Part shown: positions 54,280-63,765 of the stretch, piece after piece
How the letters are laid out: every line of letters starts with the position of its first letter
Position numbering within the stretch: the first letter of the stretch is position 1
From: Micavibrio sp964400125
GTDB lineage: Bacteria > Pseudomonadota > Alphaproteobacteria > Micavibrionales > Micavibrionaceae
DNA: 64,000 bases
Reading direction: 5' to 3'
Assembly: GCA_964400125.1 (NCBI GenBank)
Contig: CAYNSR010000004.1
Location: 62,001 to 126,000, forward strand
Notes under the pieces: model-generated
Told to the model about the DNA's origin: nothing
Seen by the model: only the letters and a program-made list of their open reading frames with translations
Databases searched by the model: none
Made by a program: the position numbers and the translations under genes

Positions 54280-56844
54280 CTATTCTGCGGCTTTCTTTTT
54301 ACGGGTTGATGTCGTTTTTCCGCCTGCCGTTTTTGTCTTTGTCGCCGCTTTCTTGACTGTTTTTGACGCAGATTTTGCGGACTTCTTCGCCGGCGCTTTC
54401 TTTTTGGGGGCAGGCTTTTTCGCTGCCGTTTTTGCGGAGTCGTCTTCGGTTTTTTTCTTGCCCCATCGTCCGCGTCCGCCGCCCGCTGCCATGCGTTCCG
54501 CCTTGGCCGCAATCAGATCGACCGCGCGGTTAATACCGATCGTCAGGACATCATCGCCTTTCGGGATCGATGTGTATACTTTCTGGTGCAACAGGAATGG
54601 TCCGAAGCGACCGATCCCTGCCTTTATCATCTCCCCGGTTTGCGGGTGCAGACCGACATCGCGCGGCAATTCGAGCAGTTTCAGTGCTGATTCCAGTGTA
54701 ACCTCATCGAGTTTCACGCCCTTGGGTACACCCTGCCGGCGGGGTTTATCCTTCGATCCTTCTTCCTCGTCGATTTGCACATAGGGGCCGTAGGGGCCGC
54801 GCCGCATGGAAACGATTTTGCCGGATTTCGGGTCCGTACCAAGAATTTTCGGAGCATTGGCCAGCGCCGCCGCCGTGGCGTCTTCGCCGCCTTCGGCACT
54901 GTCGCCGTCTTCGGGGACCACCAGCGGTCGGGTATAGCGGCAATCCGGGTATTGTGAACATCCGACAAATGCGCCGAATTTTCCGAGTTTCAGGGACAGG
55001 CGGCCTTCGTTGCATGCCGGACAAATTCGCGGGTCTTTGCCTTTTTCCGTGACGGGGAAAAAGTGCGGCCCCAGTTCTGCGTCGAGATGGTCGATCACTT
55101 GCGTGATGGTCAGTTCCTTCGTATCGGCAACGGCCTTGGAAAAATCGCCCCAGAACAGGCGCAGGGCCTCTTTCCATTTGACATGGCCGCCGGCAATGGC
55201 ATCGAGTTCTTCTTCAAGGTTGGCGGTGAAGTCGTAATCGACATAGCGGGTAAAGAATTTTTCAAGGAACGTCGTGACCAGCCTGCCGCGATCTTCGGGG
55301 ATGAAGCGTTTCTTGTCGATCTGGACGTATTTGCGGTCTTGCAGGACTTGAATGATCGAGGCGTAGGTGGACGGGCGGCCAATGCCGAGTTCTTCCAGCC
55401 GCTTGACCAAAGAGGCTTCGGAAAAACGCGGCGGCGGCTGGGTGAAATGCTGTTCCGGGACGACATCGAGGAGTTTTGTCGGGTCGCCTTCGTTCAGCGG
55501 CGGCAGACGGCGGTTTTCCTCGTCGGTTTCATCATCGTCGTGGCTTTCGGTGTAGAGAGTCAGAAAACCGTCGAAAGAAACCGTAGACCCGGTGGCGCGC
55601 AGGATCACATCATCCGTGCCGTCGGAAATGTCGGCTCCGACCTGATCCAGAACCGCGTTCTCCATCTGGCTGGCCATGGTACGTTTCCAGATCAACTCGT
55701 AGAGCTTGCCCATCTGGTCATCAACCACGGCGCGCACATGTTCGGGGGTGCGGGCCAGATCGGTCGGGCGGATGGCCTCGTGAGCCTCCTGTGCGTTTTT
55801 GACTTTTGATTTATACAGGCGGGGCGTGTCGGGAAGATATTTGTCGCCGTAATTTTTCTGGATCAGTCCCCTTGCCTGTTCGATTGCGTCATTGGACAGC
55901 GTTACACCGTCGGTACGCATATAGGTAATCAGGCCGACGGTCTCGCCGTCGATATCAATCCCTTCATACAGGCGTTGCGCCAGATGCATCGTGTGGGATG
56001 CGGCATAGCCGAGCTTGCGCGAGGCTTCCTGTTGCAGGGTGGATGTAATGAAAGGCGGTGCGGGGAAGCGGCGAAGCTGTTTCTTCTCGACGCTTTGGAT
56101 CACCAGAGCTTTGGTTTTGATCCGCTCCACGGCGCTTTTGGCTTCGGTTTCGGTGCTGATATCCAGCTTGCCCAGCTTGTTTCCTGCAAGCGTCGTCAGG
56201 CGGGCGGTAAACGGCGCGCCATCCTTGCTGTGCAGGCGGGCTTCGATGCTCCAGTATTCTTCGGCGCGGAATTTTTCAATTTCGGTTTCGCGTTCGCAGA
56301 TCAGGCGCAGCGCCACGGACTGCACCCGTCCGGCGGAACGGGAGCCCGGCAGTTTTCGCCATAGGACCGGAGAAATATTGAAGCCGACCAGATAGTCCAG
56401 CGCCCGCCGCGCCATATAGGCGTCGATCAGGTGGGTATCCAGCGCGCGGGCATTCTGGAACGCGTCCTGCACGGCCTTTTTGGTGATTTCGTTGAAGGTG
56501 ACGCGCTGTACGGTTTTACCTTCGAGCAAATGGTCGTTTTTCAGGATTTCATTGACATGCCAGGAAATAGCTTCCCCTTCGCGGTCAGGGTCGGTTGCGA
56601 GATAGACTGTCTTGGCCTTTTTCAGCGCCCGCTTGATTTCGTTGACCGGTTTGGCTGCCCGTTCGCCCAGTTCCCACAACATTGCAAACCCGTTTTCAGG
56701 ATCGACAGAGCCGTCTTTGGGGGGCAGGTCGCGCACATGGCCATAGGAGGCCAGAACCTCGTATTCCGGTCCCAGATATTTGTTGATGGTCTTGGCCTTG
56801 GCCGGGGACTCAACGATAACGAGGTTTGACGCGCTCAACAGCAA
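54280..56844 (-). CDS. topA: DNA topoisomerase I
   Basis: An 854-residue type IA topoisomerase that relaxes negative supercoils. The TOPRIM start NLVIVESPAKAKTINKYLG, YLATDPDREGEAISWH and the active-site tyrosine in GLITYMRTDGVTLS are present. One C4 zinc module (ICPACNEGR...GCSQYPDCRYTRPL) is followed by further topo C-terminal repeats (GPYGPYVQ, IGRFGPFLLHQ) and a lysine/alanine-rich tail of about 60 residues (KKPAPKKKAPAKKSAKSA), likely for nonspecific DNA binding. Confidence 0.97.
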   Translation of the reverse strand: MLLSASNLVIVESPAKAKTINKYLGPEYEVLASYGHVRDLPPKDGSVDPENGFAMLWELGERAAKPVNEIKRALKKAKTVYLATDPDREGEAISWHVNEILKNDHLLEGKTVQRVTFNEITKKAVQDAFQNARALDTHLIDAYMARRALDYLVGFNISPVLWRKLPGSRSAGRVQSVALRLICERETEIEKFRAEEYWSIEARLHSKDGAPFTARLTTLAGNKLGKLDISTETEAKSAVERIKTKALVIQSVEKKQLRRFPAPPFITSTLQQEASRKLGYAASHTMHLAQRLYEGIDIDGETVGLITYMRTDGVTLSNDAIEQARGLIQKNYGDKYLPDTPRLYKSKVKNAQEAHEAIRPTDLARTPEHVRAVVDDQMGKLYELIWKRTMASQMENAVLDQVGADISDGTDDVILRATGSTVSFDGFLTLYTESHDDDETDEENRRLPPLNEGDPTKLLDVVPEQHFTQPPPRFSEASLVKRLEELGIGRPSTYASIIQVLQDRKYVQIDKKRFIPEDRGRLVTTFLEKFFTRYVDYDFTANLEEELDAIAGGHVKWKEALRLFWGDFSKAVADTKELTITQVIDHLDAELGPHFFPVTEKGKDPRICPACNEGRLSLKLGKFGAFVGCSQYPDCRYTRPLVVPEDGDSAEGGEDATAAALANAPKILGTDPKSGKIVSMRRGPYGPYVQIDEEEGSKDKPRRQGVPKGVKLDEVTLESALKLLELPRDVGLHPQTGEMIKAGIGRFGPFLLHQKVYTSIPKGDDVLTIGINRAVDLIAAKAERMAAGGGRGRWGKKKTEDDSAKTAAKKPAPKKKAPAKKSAKSASKTVKKAATKTKTAGGKTTSTRKKKAAE

Positions 56845-56961
56845 TTCCTAAAATTATGAAAATAGACAAAACCGATACTCTATAATGCAATTGACACGGA
56901 AGCGCCGTGGCGTCAACAGTGTATGTCAATATGTAAATGCAAACTGCCGTTTCCGTCCCCT

Positions 56962-58122
56962 TTATGACGCGACAATCCGCATCACCCGGTTGCCCGGCAG
57001 GCGCTGTACCTTTCCGGCCAGCTCCAGCGTCAGCAGGGACCCTGATACCGCCGGGGTGGCACCCCCGAGCGTGCGGATCAGATCGTCGACATGGATCGGT
57101 GCTGCGGAAAGCTGGTCGAGGATGGCTGCGCTCAGGTCTTCAACGTCATTGGCGGGAATTTCTGCAGGTGCGGTTTGCAAAAAGGCATCCGGTTCAACCA
57201 TGTAGGATGATACGGCAACGTCTTTCATCGCGTTGGTGGCAAAATTGCCGAGATCGTTCAGCACATCATCGGCATTGCGCACCAGAATGGCCCCATCGCG
57301 CAGCAAGGTGTTGGTTCCTTCCGCGCGCGGATCGAGCGGATGGCCGGGCACGGCGAAAACATCGCGCCCCTGTTCCGCCGCCATGCGCGCGGTAATCAGC
57401 GATCCCGACCGCAAGGAGGCCTCGACCACGATCACGCCCTGAGACAGGCCGGAGATGATCCGGTTACGGCGGGGGAAGCTTTGCGCGAAAGGTTCCTGCC
57501 CGAACGGGCTTTCGGCCACGATGCACCCTTGTTCCCGGATTTGTTCGTAGAGTTTCCGGTTTTCCGGCGGGTAGATGACATCGATACCGCCTGCGACAAC
57601 GGCAATCGTTCCGGTTGGCAATGATCCTTCATGTGCGGATGTATCGATTCCGCGTGCCAGACCGGAGACAATTGCCTGACCGACACCACCTAGATCGCGG
57701 GCGAGGATTTCTGCAAATTTCCGGCCATTCAGGGACGCATTTCGCGCCCCCACCATGCCGATGCAGGGGCGGTTGAGCAGGCTTGCATCGCCGAGGATGC
57801 TCAGGACCGGCGGTGCATCTTCGATGGCCGCTAAAGAGATGGGATAGGCCGTTTCCCCCGCGCAAAGAATATACGCCCCGAATTTTTCCAGCGCGGCGAT
57901 TTCCTTTTCGATCAGGCTGGCAGGTGGGGCCGCGAGAGGTTTTTTTCGCCCTCCCTTTGCGGCCAGATCGGGCAGGGCCTCAATCGCCCTGCTGGCCGTG
58001 CCGTAACGCTGCACAAGGCGGTGAAAGGTGATGGGGCCGATATTTTCCGTGCGCATCAGGCGCAGCCATGCGGTTTTTTCTGCCGCAGAAAAAGCGGCGG
58101 TGTTTTTTTCATGCAGAGTCAT
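56962..58122 (-). CDS. dprA: DNA-processing protein DprA
   Basis: A 386-residue protein that loads RecA on incoming single-stranded DNA during transformation. The Rossmann-like core has GMVGARNASLNGRKFA, VSGLARGIDTSAHEG, GTIAVVAGGIDVIYPPEN, FPRRNRIISGLSQGVIVVEA and SGSLITARMAAEQGRDVFAVPG; an N-terminal SAM-like part and a C-terminal winged helix (VSGSLLTLELAGKVQRLPGN) flank it. Its start directly abuts the plsY stop. Confidence 0.95.
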   Translation of the reverse strand: MTLHEKNTAAFSAAEKTAWLRLMRTENIGPITFHRLVQRYGTASRAIEALPDLAAKGGRKKPLAAPPASLIEKEIAALEKFGAYILCAGETAYPISLAAIEDAPPVLSILGDASLLNRPCIGMVGARNASLNGRKFAEILARDLGGVGQAIVSGLARGIDTSAHEGSLPTGTIAVVAGGIDVIYPPENRKLYEQIREQGCIVAESPFGQEPFAQSFPRRNRIISGLSQGVIVVEASLRSGSLITARMAAEQGRDVFAVPGHPLDPRAEGTNTLLRDGAILVRNADDVLNDLGNFATNAMKDVAVSSYMVEPDAFLQTAPAEIPANDVEDLSAAILDQLSAAPIHVDDLIRTLGGATPAVSGSLLTLELAGKVQRLPGNRVMRIVAS

Positions 58123-58716
58123 TTATTTATGGCCCTTTTTTTGGCCGATTTTCGGTTCTTCGCCCTTCAGTAAGCGCCCGATATTGGCCCGGTGTGTGTA
58201 AAACACTAAAGCGGCAATCATGGCGCAGGCACAACTTAAACGCACATCGTCATATATAATATAAGCGGAAAAAGGAGTCGAGAATAAAGCGACAAGCGCC
58301 GCAAGGGAGGAATAACGCAATGAAAAGGCCATGACCAGCCAGACGGCGCAGGCGGCCAGCCCCGTCCATGGGGCCAGCGCCAGCATCATCCCGAGCGCAG
58401 TGGCGACACCCTTGCCGCCCTTGAATTTCAGCCAGACGGGAAAGATATGGCCGATGATGCTGAAGATGCCCGCAAGAATTGCTGCATCATCCCCGGCGAT
58501 GGCGCGGGCGATCAGGACGGCTGCCGCGCCTTTCACGCCATCGAGCGCCAGCGTGGTGGCGGCCAGTTTTTTATTGCCGGTGCGCAGGACATTGGTGGCC
58601 CCGATATTGCCAGAACCTATGGCGCGGATATCGCCCAGCCCTGCGGCCCGGGTCAGGAGGAGGCCGAAAGGGATGGATCCGAGGATGTAACCGAAAAGGA
58701 TGGAAATGAGGTTCAT
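58123..58716 (-). CDS. plsY: Acyl-phosphate glycerol-3-phosphate acyltransferase
   Basis: A 197-residue inner-membrane enzyme that makes lysophosphatidate from acyl phosphate. Five membrane helices; conserved loops GSIPFGLLLTRAAGLGDIRAIGSGNIGATNVLR, LDGVKGAAAVL, HIFPVWLKFKGGKGVATALG are present. The ATG at 58716 overlaps the pyrB stop by 4 bp (ATGA), which decides it against an upstream ATG. Confidence 0.95.
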   Translation of the reverse strand: MNLISILFGYILGSIPFGLLLTRAAGLGDIRAIGSGNIGATNVLRTGNKKLAATTLALDGVKGAAAVLIARAIAGDDAAILAGIFSIIGHIFPVWLKFKGGKGVATALGMMLALAPWTGLAACAVWLVMAFSLRYSSLAALVALFSTPFSAYIIYDDVRLSCACAMIAALVFYTHRANIGRLLKGEEPKIGQKKGHK

Positions 58717-59639
58717 GCGGCGGACCCTGTGCGGGAATTTATACAATCTTCCAGTACGGCCATCCGTACAGGAATGCCGTTGGCCACCTGTTTCAGGATC
58801 AGGCTGCGTGCCGGATCGTCGGCCACATCATCGGCGATTTCAATGTTGCGGTTGACCGGCCCTGGGTGCATGACCAGGGCCTGCGGTCCGGCCAAAAGAA
58901 TCCGTTCTCGGGTCAGGCCGTATTGACGGTGATAGGCCGCGTCATCGGGGATGCGCGATGAATCCATGCGTTCTTTCTGGATGCGCAGCATCATGACGAT
59001 ATCGGAGCCGGGCAGGCCGTCTTCCATGCGGGTAAATGTTTCAATTCCTGCAACCGGCCATTTTTCCGGCATCAGGAAATCCGGCGCGATCATGCGGAGT
59101 TTTGCCCCGAGTTTTGAAAGCAGCAATATGTTGGAGGCTGCCACGCGGCTATGCGCGATATCGCCGCAGATCGTCACGGTCAATCCGTCGATTTTTCCTT
59201 TTGCCTGCCGCATCGTCATGGCGTCGAGCAGGGCCTGGGTCGGGTGTTCGCGCCAGCTATCCCCGGCATTGATGACCGGACAGCGCATGTGCTTTGCCAT
59301 GAACACCGGCGCTTCGTATTCGCTGTGGCGTACGATCACCGCGTCCGGATGCATGGCGTCAACCGTCAGGATCGTATCAAGGAAAGTTTCATTTTTTTTC
59401 AGTGAACTGGTTTCCATGTCCCAGTGAATAACCGATGCCCCCAGTTTGTGCGCTGCCATTTCGAAGGACAGCCGCGTGCGGGTGGAGTTTTCAAAAAACA
59501 TGCTAATGACAGTTTTGCGCTTGAGCGTCCGTTCTATTTTTGCGCCGGAGGATAACGCATCGGAGAAGCTTTGCGCCCTGTCGAGGAGGGTCAGAATATC
59601 CTCTTTTGAAAGCGCGTGAATGCCCGTGAGGTGTTTCAT
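58713..59639 (-). CDS. pyrB: Aspartate carbamoyltransferase catalytic subunit
   Basis: PyrB makes N-carbamoyl-aspartate in pyrimidine synthesis. The 308-residue protein shows the carbamoyl-phosphate motif FENSTRTRLSFE, NAGDSWREHPTQALLDAMT, GDIAHSRVAASNI and HPGPVNRNIEI. It overlaps plsY and the CaiB gene by 4 bp each. In many alphaproteobacteria pyrC lies between pyrB and plsY; here it does not. Confidence 0.97.
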   Translation of the reverse strand: MKHLTGIHALSKEDILTLLDRAQSFSDALSSGAKIERTLKRKTVISMFFENSTRTRLSFEMAAHKLGASVIHWDMETSSLKKNETFLDTILTVDAMHPDAVIVRHSEYEAPVFMAKHMRCPVINAGDSWREHPTQALLDAMTMRQAKGKIDGLTVTICGDIAHSRVAASNILLLSKLGAKLRMIAPDFLMPEKWPVAGIETFTRMEDGLPGSDIVMMLRIQKERMDSSRIPDDAAYHRQYGLTRERILLAGPQALVMHPGPVNRNIEIADDVADDPARSLILKQVANGIPVRMAVLEDCINSRTGSAA

Positions 59640-60853
59640 TTTACGGTGCCTGCCTTTTGCAGCTCTTCGATTTCAGGCCGGGACAGGCCGAGCAGGTCTT
59701 GGAGAATCTCGGCGGTATGTTGCCCTTCCATTGGTGGGGGCAGGCGATATTCAACGCTTGTGCCGGATAGTTTCAACGGGCTTCCGACCAGATCGATCGG
59801 GGTCGGGCTTTGCGGGTGAGGCATGCGGATTTGCATTTGTCTCGCATGAATCTGGTCGAGCGCGAAAACCTGATCCATGCGGTTGACTGGCCCGCAGGGT
59901 ACGTCGATATCGCGCATCAGATCGACCAGTGGCACAATTTTGTGCTGCATCATGATTTCGGCAATCATCGGAACAATGATATCGCGGTTATGCACCCGTG
60001 CGGTGTTGGTCGCAAAGCGGGGGTCGTTTGCCCATTCTTCATGGCCGAGAGATTTGACGAATCTCCGGAATTGTACGTCGTTGCCGATGGCGATCACGAC
60101 CCAGCCATCGGCGACTTCGAACGCCTGATAGGGCACGATGGTTGAATGGGCGTTGCCGTAGCGCGGTGCGGGTTTCCCCGCAGTCAGGAAAAACTGCGCC
60201 AGATTGGTCAGGCTGGCCAGCGTACAATCCAGCAGCGCCACATCGACATGCTGTCCTTGGCCGGAGTTTTTGCGGGCGTGCAATGCCGCAAGGATGCCGA
60301 TGGCGGCGTAAAGCCCGGTCATGACGTCGCTCAACGCTACACCGACCTTCATCGGCGCGCCGTCGGGTTCGCCGGTTACGGCCATCAAGCCCCCCATGGC
60401 CTGTACCAGCAGGTCATACCCGGGTTCGGTGGACAGGGGGCCGTTCTGGCCGAATCCCGTGATGGAGGCATAGATGATATGCGGATGTCTGGCATGGATG
60501 CTGTCGTAATCCAGCCCGTATTTCTTTAACCCCCCGGTTTTGAAATTTTCAATCAGGATATCCGATTTTTCCAGCAGCCGATGGACAAGGTCCTGCCCTT
60601 CCGGTGTAGTGATGTCGATGGCAATCGAGCGTTTGTTGCGGTTGCAGGACAGGTAATAGGCGCTTTCGCCTGTATCGTTGCCGTCAGCATCTTTCAGAAA
60701 AGGGGGGCCCCATTTGCGCGTGTCGTCTCCGGCACCGGGGCGTTCGACCTTGATGATGTCGGCCCCCATGTCGCCAAGAATCTGGGTGCAGGCCGGACCG
60801 GCCAGAACCCGCGACAAATCCAGTACCCGTAATCCGCTTAATGCGCCGCTCAT
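59636..60853 (-). CDS. CaiB/BaiF family CoA-transferase (class III)
   Basis: A 405-residue class III CoA-transferase. GLRVLDLSRVLAGPACTQILGDMGADIIKVERP is the standard start, followed by YYLSCNRNKRSIAIDI, NFKTGGLKKYGLDY, SITGFGQNGP and the catalytic aspartate in VDVALLDCTLASL. These enzymes move CoA between carboxylic acids (formyl, carnitine, succinyl and others); the substrate cannot be read from the sequence. Overlaps both neighbours by 4 bp, so it is embedded in the same transcript as pyrB and the prepilin peptidase. Confidence 0.92.
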   Translation of the reverse strand: MSGALSGLRVLDLSRVLAGPACTQILGDMGADIIKVERPGAGDDTRKWGPPFLKDADGNDTGESAYYLSCNRNKRSIAIDITTPEGQDLVHRLLEKSDILIENFKTGGLKKYGLDYDSIHARHPHIIYASITGFGQNGPLSTEPGYDLLVQAMGGLMAVTGEPDGAPMKVGVALSDVMTGLYAAIGILAALHARKNSGQGQHVDVALLDCTLASLTNLAQFFLTAGKPAPRYGNAHSTIVPYQAFEVADGWVVIAIGNDVQFRRFVKSLGHEEWANDPRFATNTARVHNRDIIVPMIAEIMMQHKIVPLVDLMRDIDVPCGPVNRMDQVFALDQIHARQMQIRMPHPQSPTPIDLVGSPLKLSGTSVEYRLPPPMEGQHTAEILQDLLGLSRPEIEELQKAGTVK

Positions 60854-61362
60854 CCGATCACCGTTGCAATGCTGGAAAACTTATAGAGTGCGACCAGAGC
60901 AATTCCAACCGCGAAACCGGGTCCGGCGGGAACTTCCAGCCGGGACAGGCTGAACGGCGCTTTTCTGGTAAATGTCTGTATCAGGGCGGTTCCGATCCCG
61001 TGGACCAGTCCGCCTGCAGCGCCAAGCGTCAGCGCCATCAGCACTCCTTCCGGCCCCAGCCACAGCCCCGCCGTCAGCATCAGCTTGACATCTCCCAGCC
61101 CGAGCGTGTCTTGCTGGTAGATGTGGTTGGCGATAAAACGAATTCCATAAAGAATCCCTCCCCCGAGCATTGCCCCGAGTGCGATGTCGGGCAGACCCAC
61201 AAAATGGAAGGTTGTTATGCTATGAAAAACAAGGGCGAGCAGGCCGAAGGGCAGGACCAGCCGATCCGGCAAAAGCCGCACACGCAGATCGATTATCGCC
61301 AATGCGATCAGAATTCCGGTGGCCGCGACGAGGCAGAGCAATGCAGGAATGAAGATGGTCAT
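60850..61362 (-). CDS. A24-family prepilin peptidase (CpaA/TadV-like)
   Basis: A 170-residue membrane aspartic protease. The two catalytic aspartates are visible in IDLRVRLLPDRL and in the GxGD motif of LGLGDVKLMLTAG. It lacks the N-terminal methylase part of PilD, as do CpaA/TadV enzymes that process Flp and type IVb pilins. The start MTIFIPALL is chosen as the beginning of the first membrane helix; upstream in-frame sequence is basic and unlike the family. Divergent from the response regulator-secretin genes, which probably belong to the same pilus system. Confidence 0.85.
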   Translation of the reverse strand: MTIFIPALLCLVAATGILIALAIIDLRVRLLPDRLVLPFGLLALVFHSITTFHFVGLPDIALGAMLGGGILYGIRFIANHIYQQDTLGLGDVKLMLTAGLWLGPEGVLMALTLGAAGGLVHGIGTALIQTFTRKAPFSLSRLEVPAGPGFAVGIALVALYKFSSIATVIG

Positions 61363-61474
61363 GCCCCAGTTGTGCCCCTTTTTGATTGTATATTCAATTG
61401 GGGTGTGGTGTTTTATACCAGCGGGATGTGTGGATAAAAGGCGTTTTTTGCCCCGAACGCCTTGTTCTGCCTTG

Positions 61475-61493
61475 CAAAGTGGTTTCAACTTTG
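61475..61493. promoter_or_regulatory. Inverted repeat CAAAGT-N7-ACTTTG upstream of the pilus genes
   Basis: A 6-bp dyad in the 204-bp gap between the prepilin peptidase gene and the divergent response regulator. It may be a regulator site; no T-tract follows, so it is not a terminator. Confidence 0.3.
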
Positions 61494-61566
61494 AGGTCTG
61501 AGGCCTCCGCGCCTGCCTGTTCTGCAACCCAGTCCTTCTCGTGTGACCAGCCATTTCGAAAAATCA

Positions 61567-61941
61567 ATGACCGACGCCCCGAAAATCATGATCGTTGAAG
61601 ATAACGATTTCGTACGCATGCAGGTGGTCCGTTATCTGAAGGAGGCCGGATTTGAAACATGCGAGGCCAGAGACGGCAACGAGGCGTTGGAAGCTCTAGG
61701 TGTCGATGTGCGGGCGGCGATTGTGGATGTGCGCATGGAGCCGATGGGCGGGCTGGAATTTGTGCGCACCTTGCGGGGCAGGGAAATTGATGTGCCGGTT
61801 GTTCTGATGACCGGAGACCAGAATACGGATCTGCTTGAGCAGGCCGCGAAGTGGGATGTAAGCGCTGTTTTGATAAAGCCGGTCATGAAGGATCGGCTGG
61901 TTCAGGCGGCGCAACGGGCGATTGCTCAGAGGCACCTGTAA
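61567..61941 (+). CDS. Single-domain response regulator
   Basis: A 124-residue receiver with all signalling residues: acidic pair in MIVEDNDFVR, phospho-acceptor in AAIVDVRMEPMGG, threonine in VLMTGDQ and lysine in VLIKPV. No output domain. The ATG at 61567 follows ACCAGCCATTTCGAAAAATCA without a strong Shine-Dalgarno; an ATG-like start eight codons earlier is possible. It is 24 bp upstream of the secretin gene, so it may control pilus assembly or act as a phosphate shuttle. Confidence 0.85.
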   Translation: MTDAPKIMIVEDNDFVRMQVVRYLKEAGFETCEARDGNEALEALGVDVRAAIVDVRMEPMGGLEFVRTLRGREIDVPVVLMTGDQNTDLLEQAAKWDVSAVLIKPVMKDRLVQAAQRAIAQRHL

Positions 61942-61965
61942 CAGGTTTGAAATGGGTTTGATGTG

Positions 61966-63732
61966 ATGGGTTTGACGGGCATGATCGATTCTGTAGAGCA
62001 AGGCGGTTTTCGCCGTCGCGCCATGCATGCCTTGCTGGCGGGCGTGATTTTACTGGCCGGTTGCGCTTCGGCGGATGTCCCGGATTCCAGAACGGTCAAC
62101 GTTCCCGCGCCGACTCTGGCGGAAAAGCGGCGCGATGCCGTGAACGAGCGTCCTGACAGTGTGATGTATCTGCCGCTTGGCCGCGATGTTCTGTTGCCTG
62201 AAATCGCTACGGATGACGATTTGCCCACCGAGGAAGTCGGGCCGTTCGAACTGCGCGGCGAAACGCTGGCCGGGGCGTTGCAGTTGATCCTTGCCGATTA
62301 CGATGTTCCGCTTTCTTTCGAAACGGACAAGGGACTGACCCGTCCCATTACCGTGGCCAATTTGCGCGGACCTTTGAACAAGGTCGTGCGGCACCTTTGC
62401 GGGCTGGCGGAGCTTTATTGCGCCTTTGAAGATGGAATTATGATTGTCAAGGATACGCAAACCTTCACCGTCAAGATCCCGCCGATCAGTCAGGATACGG
62501 GTTTTATGCAGAGCGTGGCGACGGGTTTGCAGGCGATCGTCGGGACGTCTCCCATCCTTGACACTTCGACGCGCACCATCATTTATGAAGCCTCGCAGCG
62601 AAACGCCGATATGGCGCTGCGTTATTTCCAGCGCATGCGCAGCAGTACGGCCCTGATCGTCTTTGAAACCTATATCTGGGAAGTTGCGCTGGACGGTGGA
62701 AATTCGACAGGCATCAACTGGCAGCTTCTTCAGTCGATCGGCAAGTTCAATACCGGAATTGAACTGACCGGATCAATCGGGGTCGGCGCGACAGGCTCCT
62801 TCGCCAGCCCGGTCAGTATCGGTTTGCCTGTCACCGGAAGCATCAAAAATGCGGACGGCAGTTTCGGTGCGACGGAAGTATTTGATTTCCTGTCGCGCTT
62901 TGGTGCCGTGAAAACCATTTCCCAGCCGCAAATCACCGTTCTTTCGGGTTCGGAAGCGACGTTGCGCGCTGCGGATCGCACCAATTTTGTGTCCAATATA
63001 TCGGAAACGCTGGATAACGGGCAGTCGAGTACCTCGGTCAGTACGGACTCTGTCGAAACCGGCTTTACCCTGACAATCGCCAGCGCTTGGGACAATGCAA
63101 CCGTTTATGCCGATATCAGCATTTCTCTGACCGATGTGATTCAGATTGATGATTTTACCTTCTCCACAACCGGCGGGGGGTCTACGCAAATCCAGTTGCC
63201 GCGTACGACCGAGCGCGAAGTCACGACGCAGGTTCGTATCCGTCCGGGCGATTCCCTGTTGCTGGCGGGGCTGGTGCGCGAGGACGACAATTACCAGTCG
63301 ACCGGACCGGGGCTTGACTCGCCCATCCTGCCGACCAGCCGCACGGCGGAAACATCGAATGTCGAGGTCGTTTTCCTGATGCGTCCGCGGGTTGTGGTCT
63401 ACACGAATGCCGATGAGCAGACTCATCATCAGGGGGCGCGCACGCTGCCCGCAAAAACGCCTGCACACGCTCCGGCGGTGTTGCCGGATTCTGTTTCGCC
63501 CGTGCCGGAACCGGTTGAAGATATTCCGCCACAGGCAAGTCTGCCGCCAGTGCCCGTGACCCGCCCCGATGCAGCCGCGCCTGTATATTCCCAGCCATTG
63601 GCGGAGCCCGATTCCTCGGTGGAAATTGCGCCGCTGAATGAAAGCGTTCCGATGAATCTTGTGCCCGCAGAAATGCGTGCCGGAGATCATGCCAGTACCC
63701 CATATGTCGCCAGACCAGTCCAGTTTCGCTAG
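61966..63732 (+). CDS. Type IVb pilus/Tad-like secretin lipoprotein (PilN/BfpB type)
   Basis: A 588-residue outer-membrane secretin. A lipobox (LLAGVILLAGCAS) makes it a lipoprotein; an N-terminal STN/N0-like domain (PFELRGETLAGALQLILADYDVPLSF) precedes the secretin core (KTISQPQITVLSGSEATLRAAD, VTTQVRIRPGDSLLLAGLVRED and EVVFLMRPRVVVYT). The C-terminus is a 100-residue proline-rich tail (VLPDSVSPVPEPVEDIPP). Lipoprotein secretins of this type serve type IVb pili. A GTG one codon upstream and an internal ATG are alternative starts. Confidence 0.85.
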   Translation: MGLTGMIDSVEQGGFRRRAMHALLAGVILLAGCASADVPDSRTVNVPAPTLAEKRRDAVNERPDSVMYLPLGRDVLLPEIATDDDLPTEEVGPFELRGETLAGALQLILADYDVPLSFETDKGLTRPITVANLRGPLNKVVRHLCGLAELYCAFEDGIMIVKDTQTFTVKIPPISQDTGFMQSVATGLQAIVGTSPILDTSTRTIIYEASQRNADMALRYFQRMRSSTALIVFETYIWEVALDGGNSTGINWQLLQSIGKFNTGIELTGSIGVGATGSFASPVSIGLPVTGSIKNADGSFGATEVFDFLSRFGAVKTISQPQITVLSGSEATLRAADRTNFVSNISETLDNGQSSTSVSTDSVETGFTLTIASAWDNATVYADISISLTDVIQIDDFTFSTTGGGSTQIQLPRTTEREVTTQVRIRPGDSLLLAGLVREDDNYQSTGPGLDSPILPTSRTAETSNVEVVFLMRPRVVVYTNADEQTHHQGARTLPAKTPAHAPAVLPDSVSPVPEPVEDIPPQASLPPVPVTRPDAAAPVYSQPLAEPDSSVEIAPLNESVPMNLVPAEMRAGDHASTPYVARPVQFR

Positions 63733-63765
63733 AGGTTTTGAATTTTGACGCGTTCGTTTGAAAAC

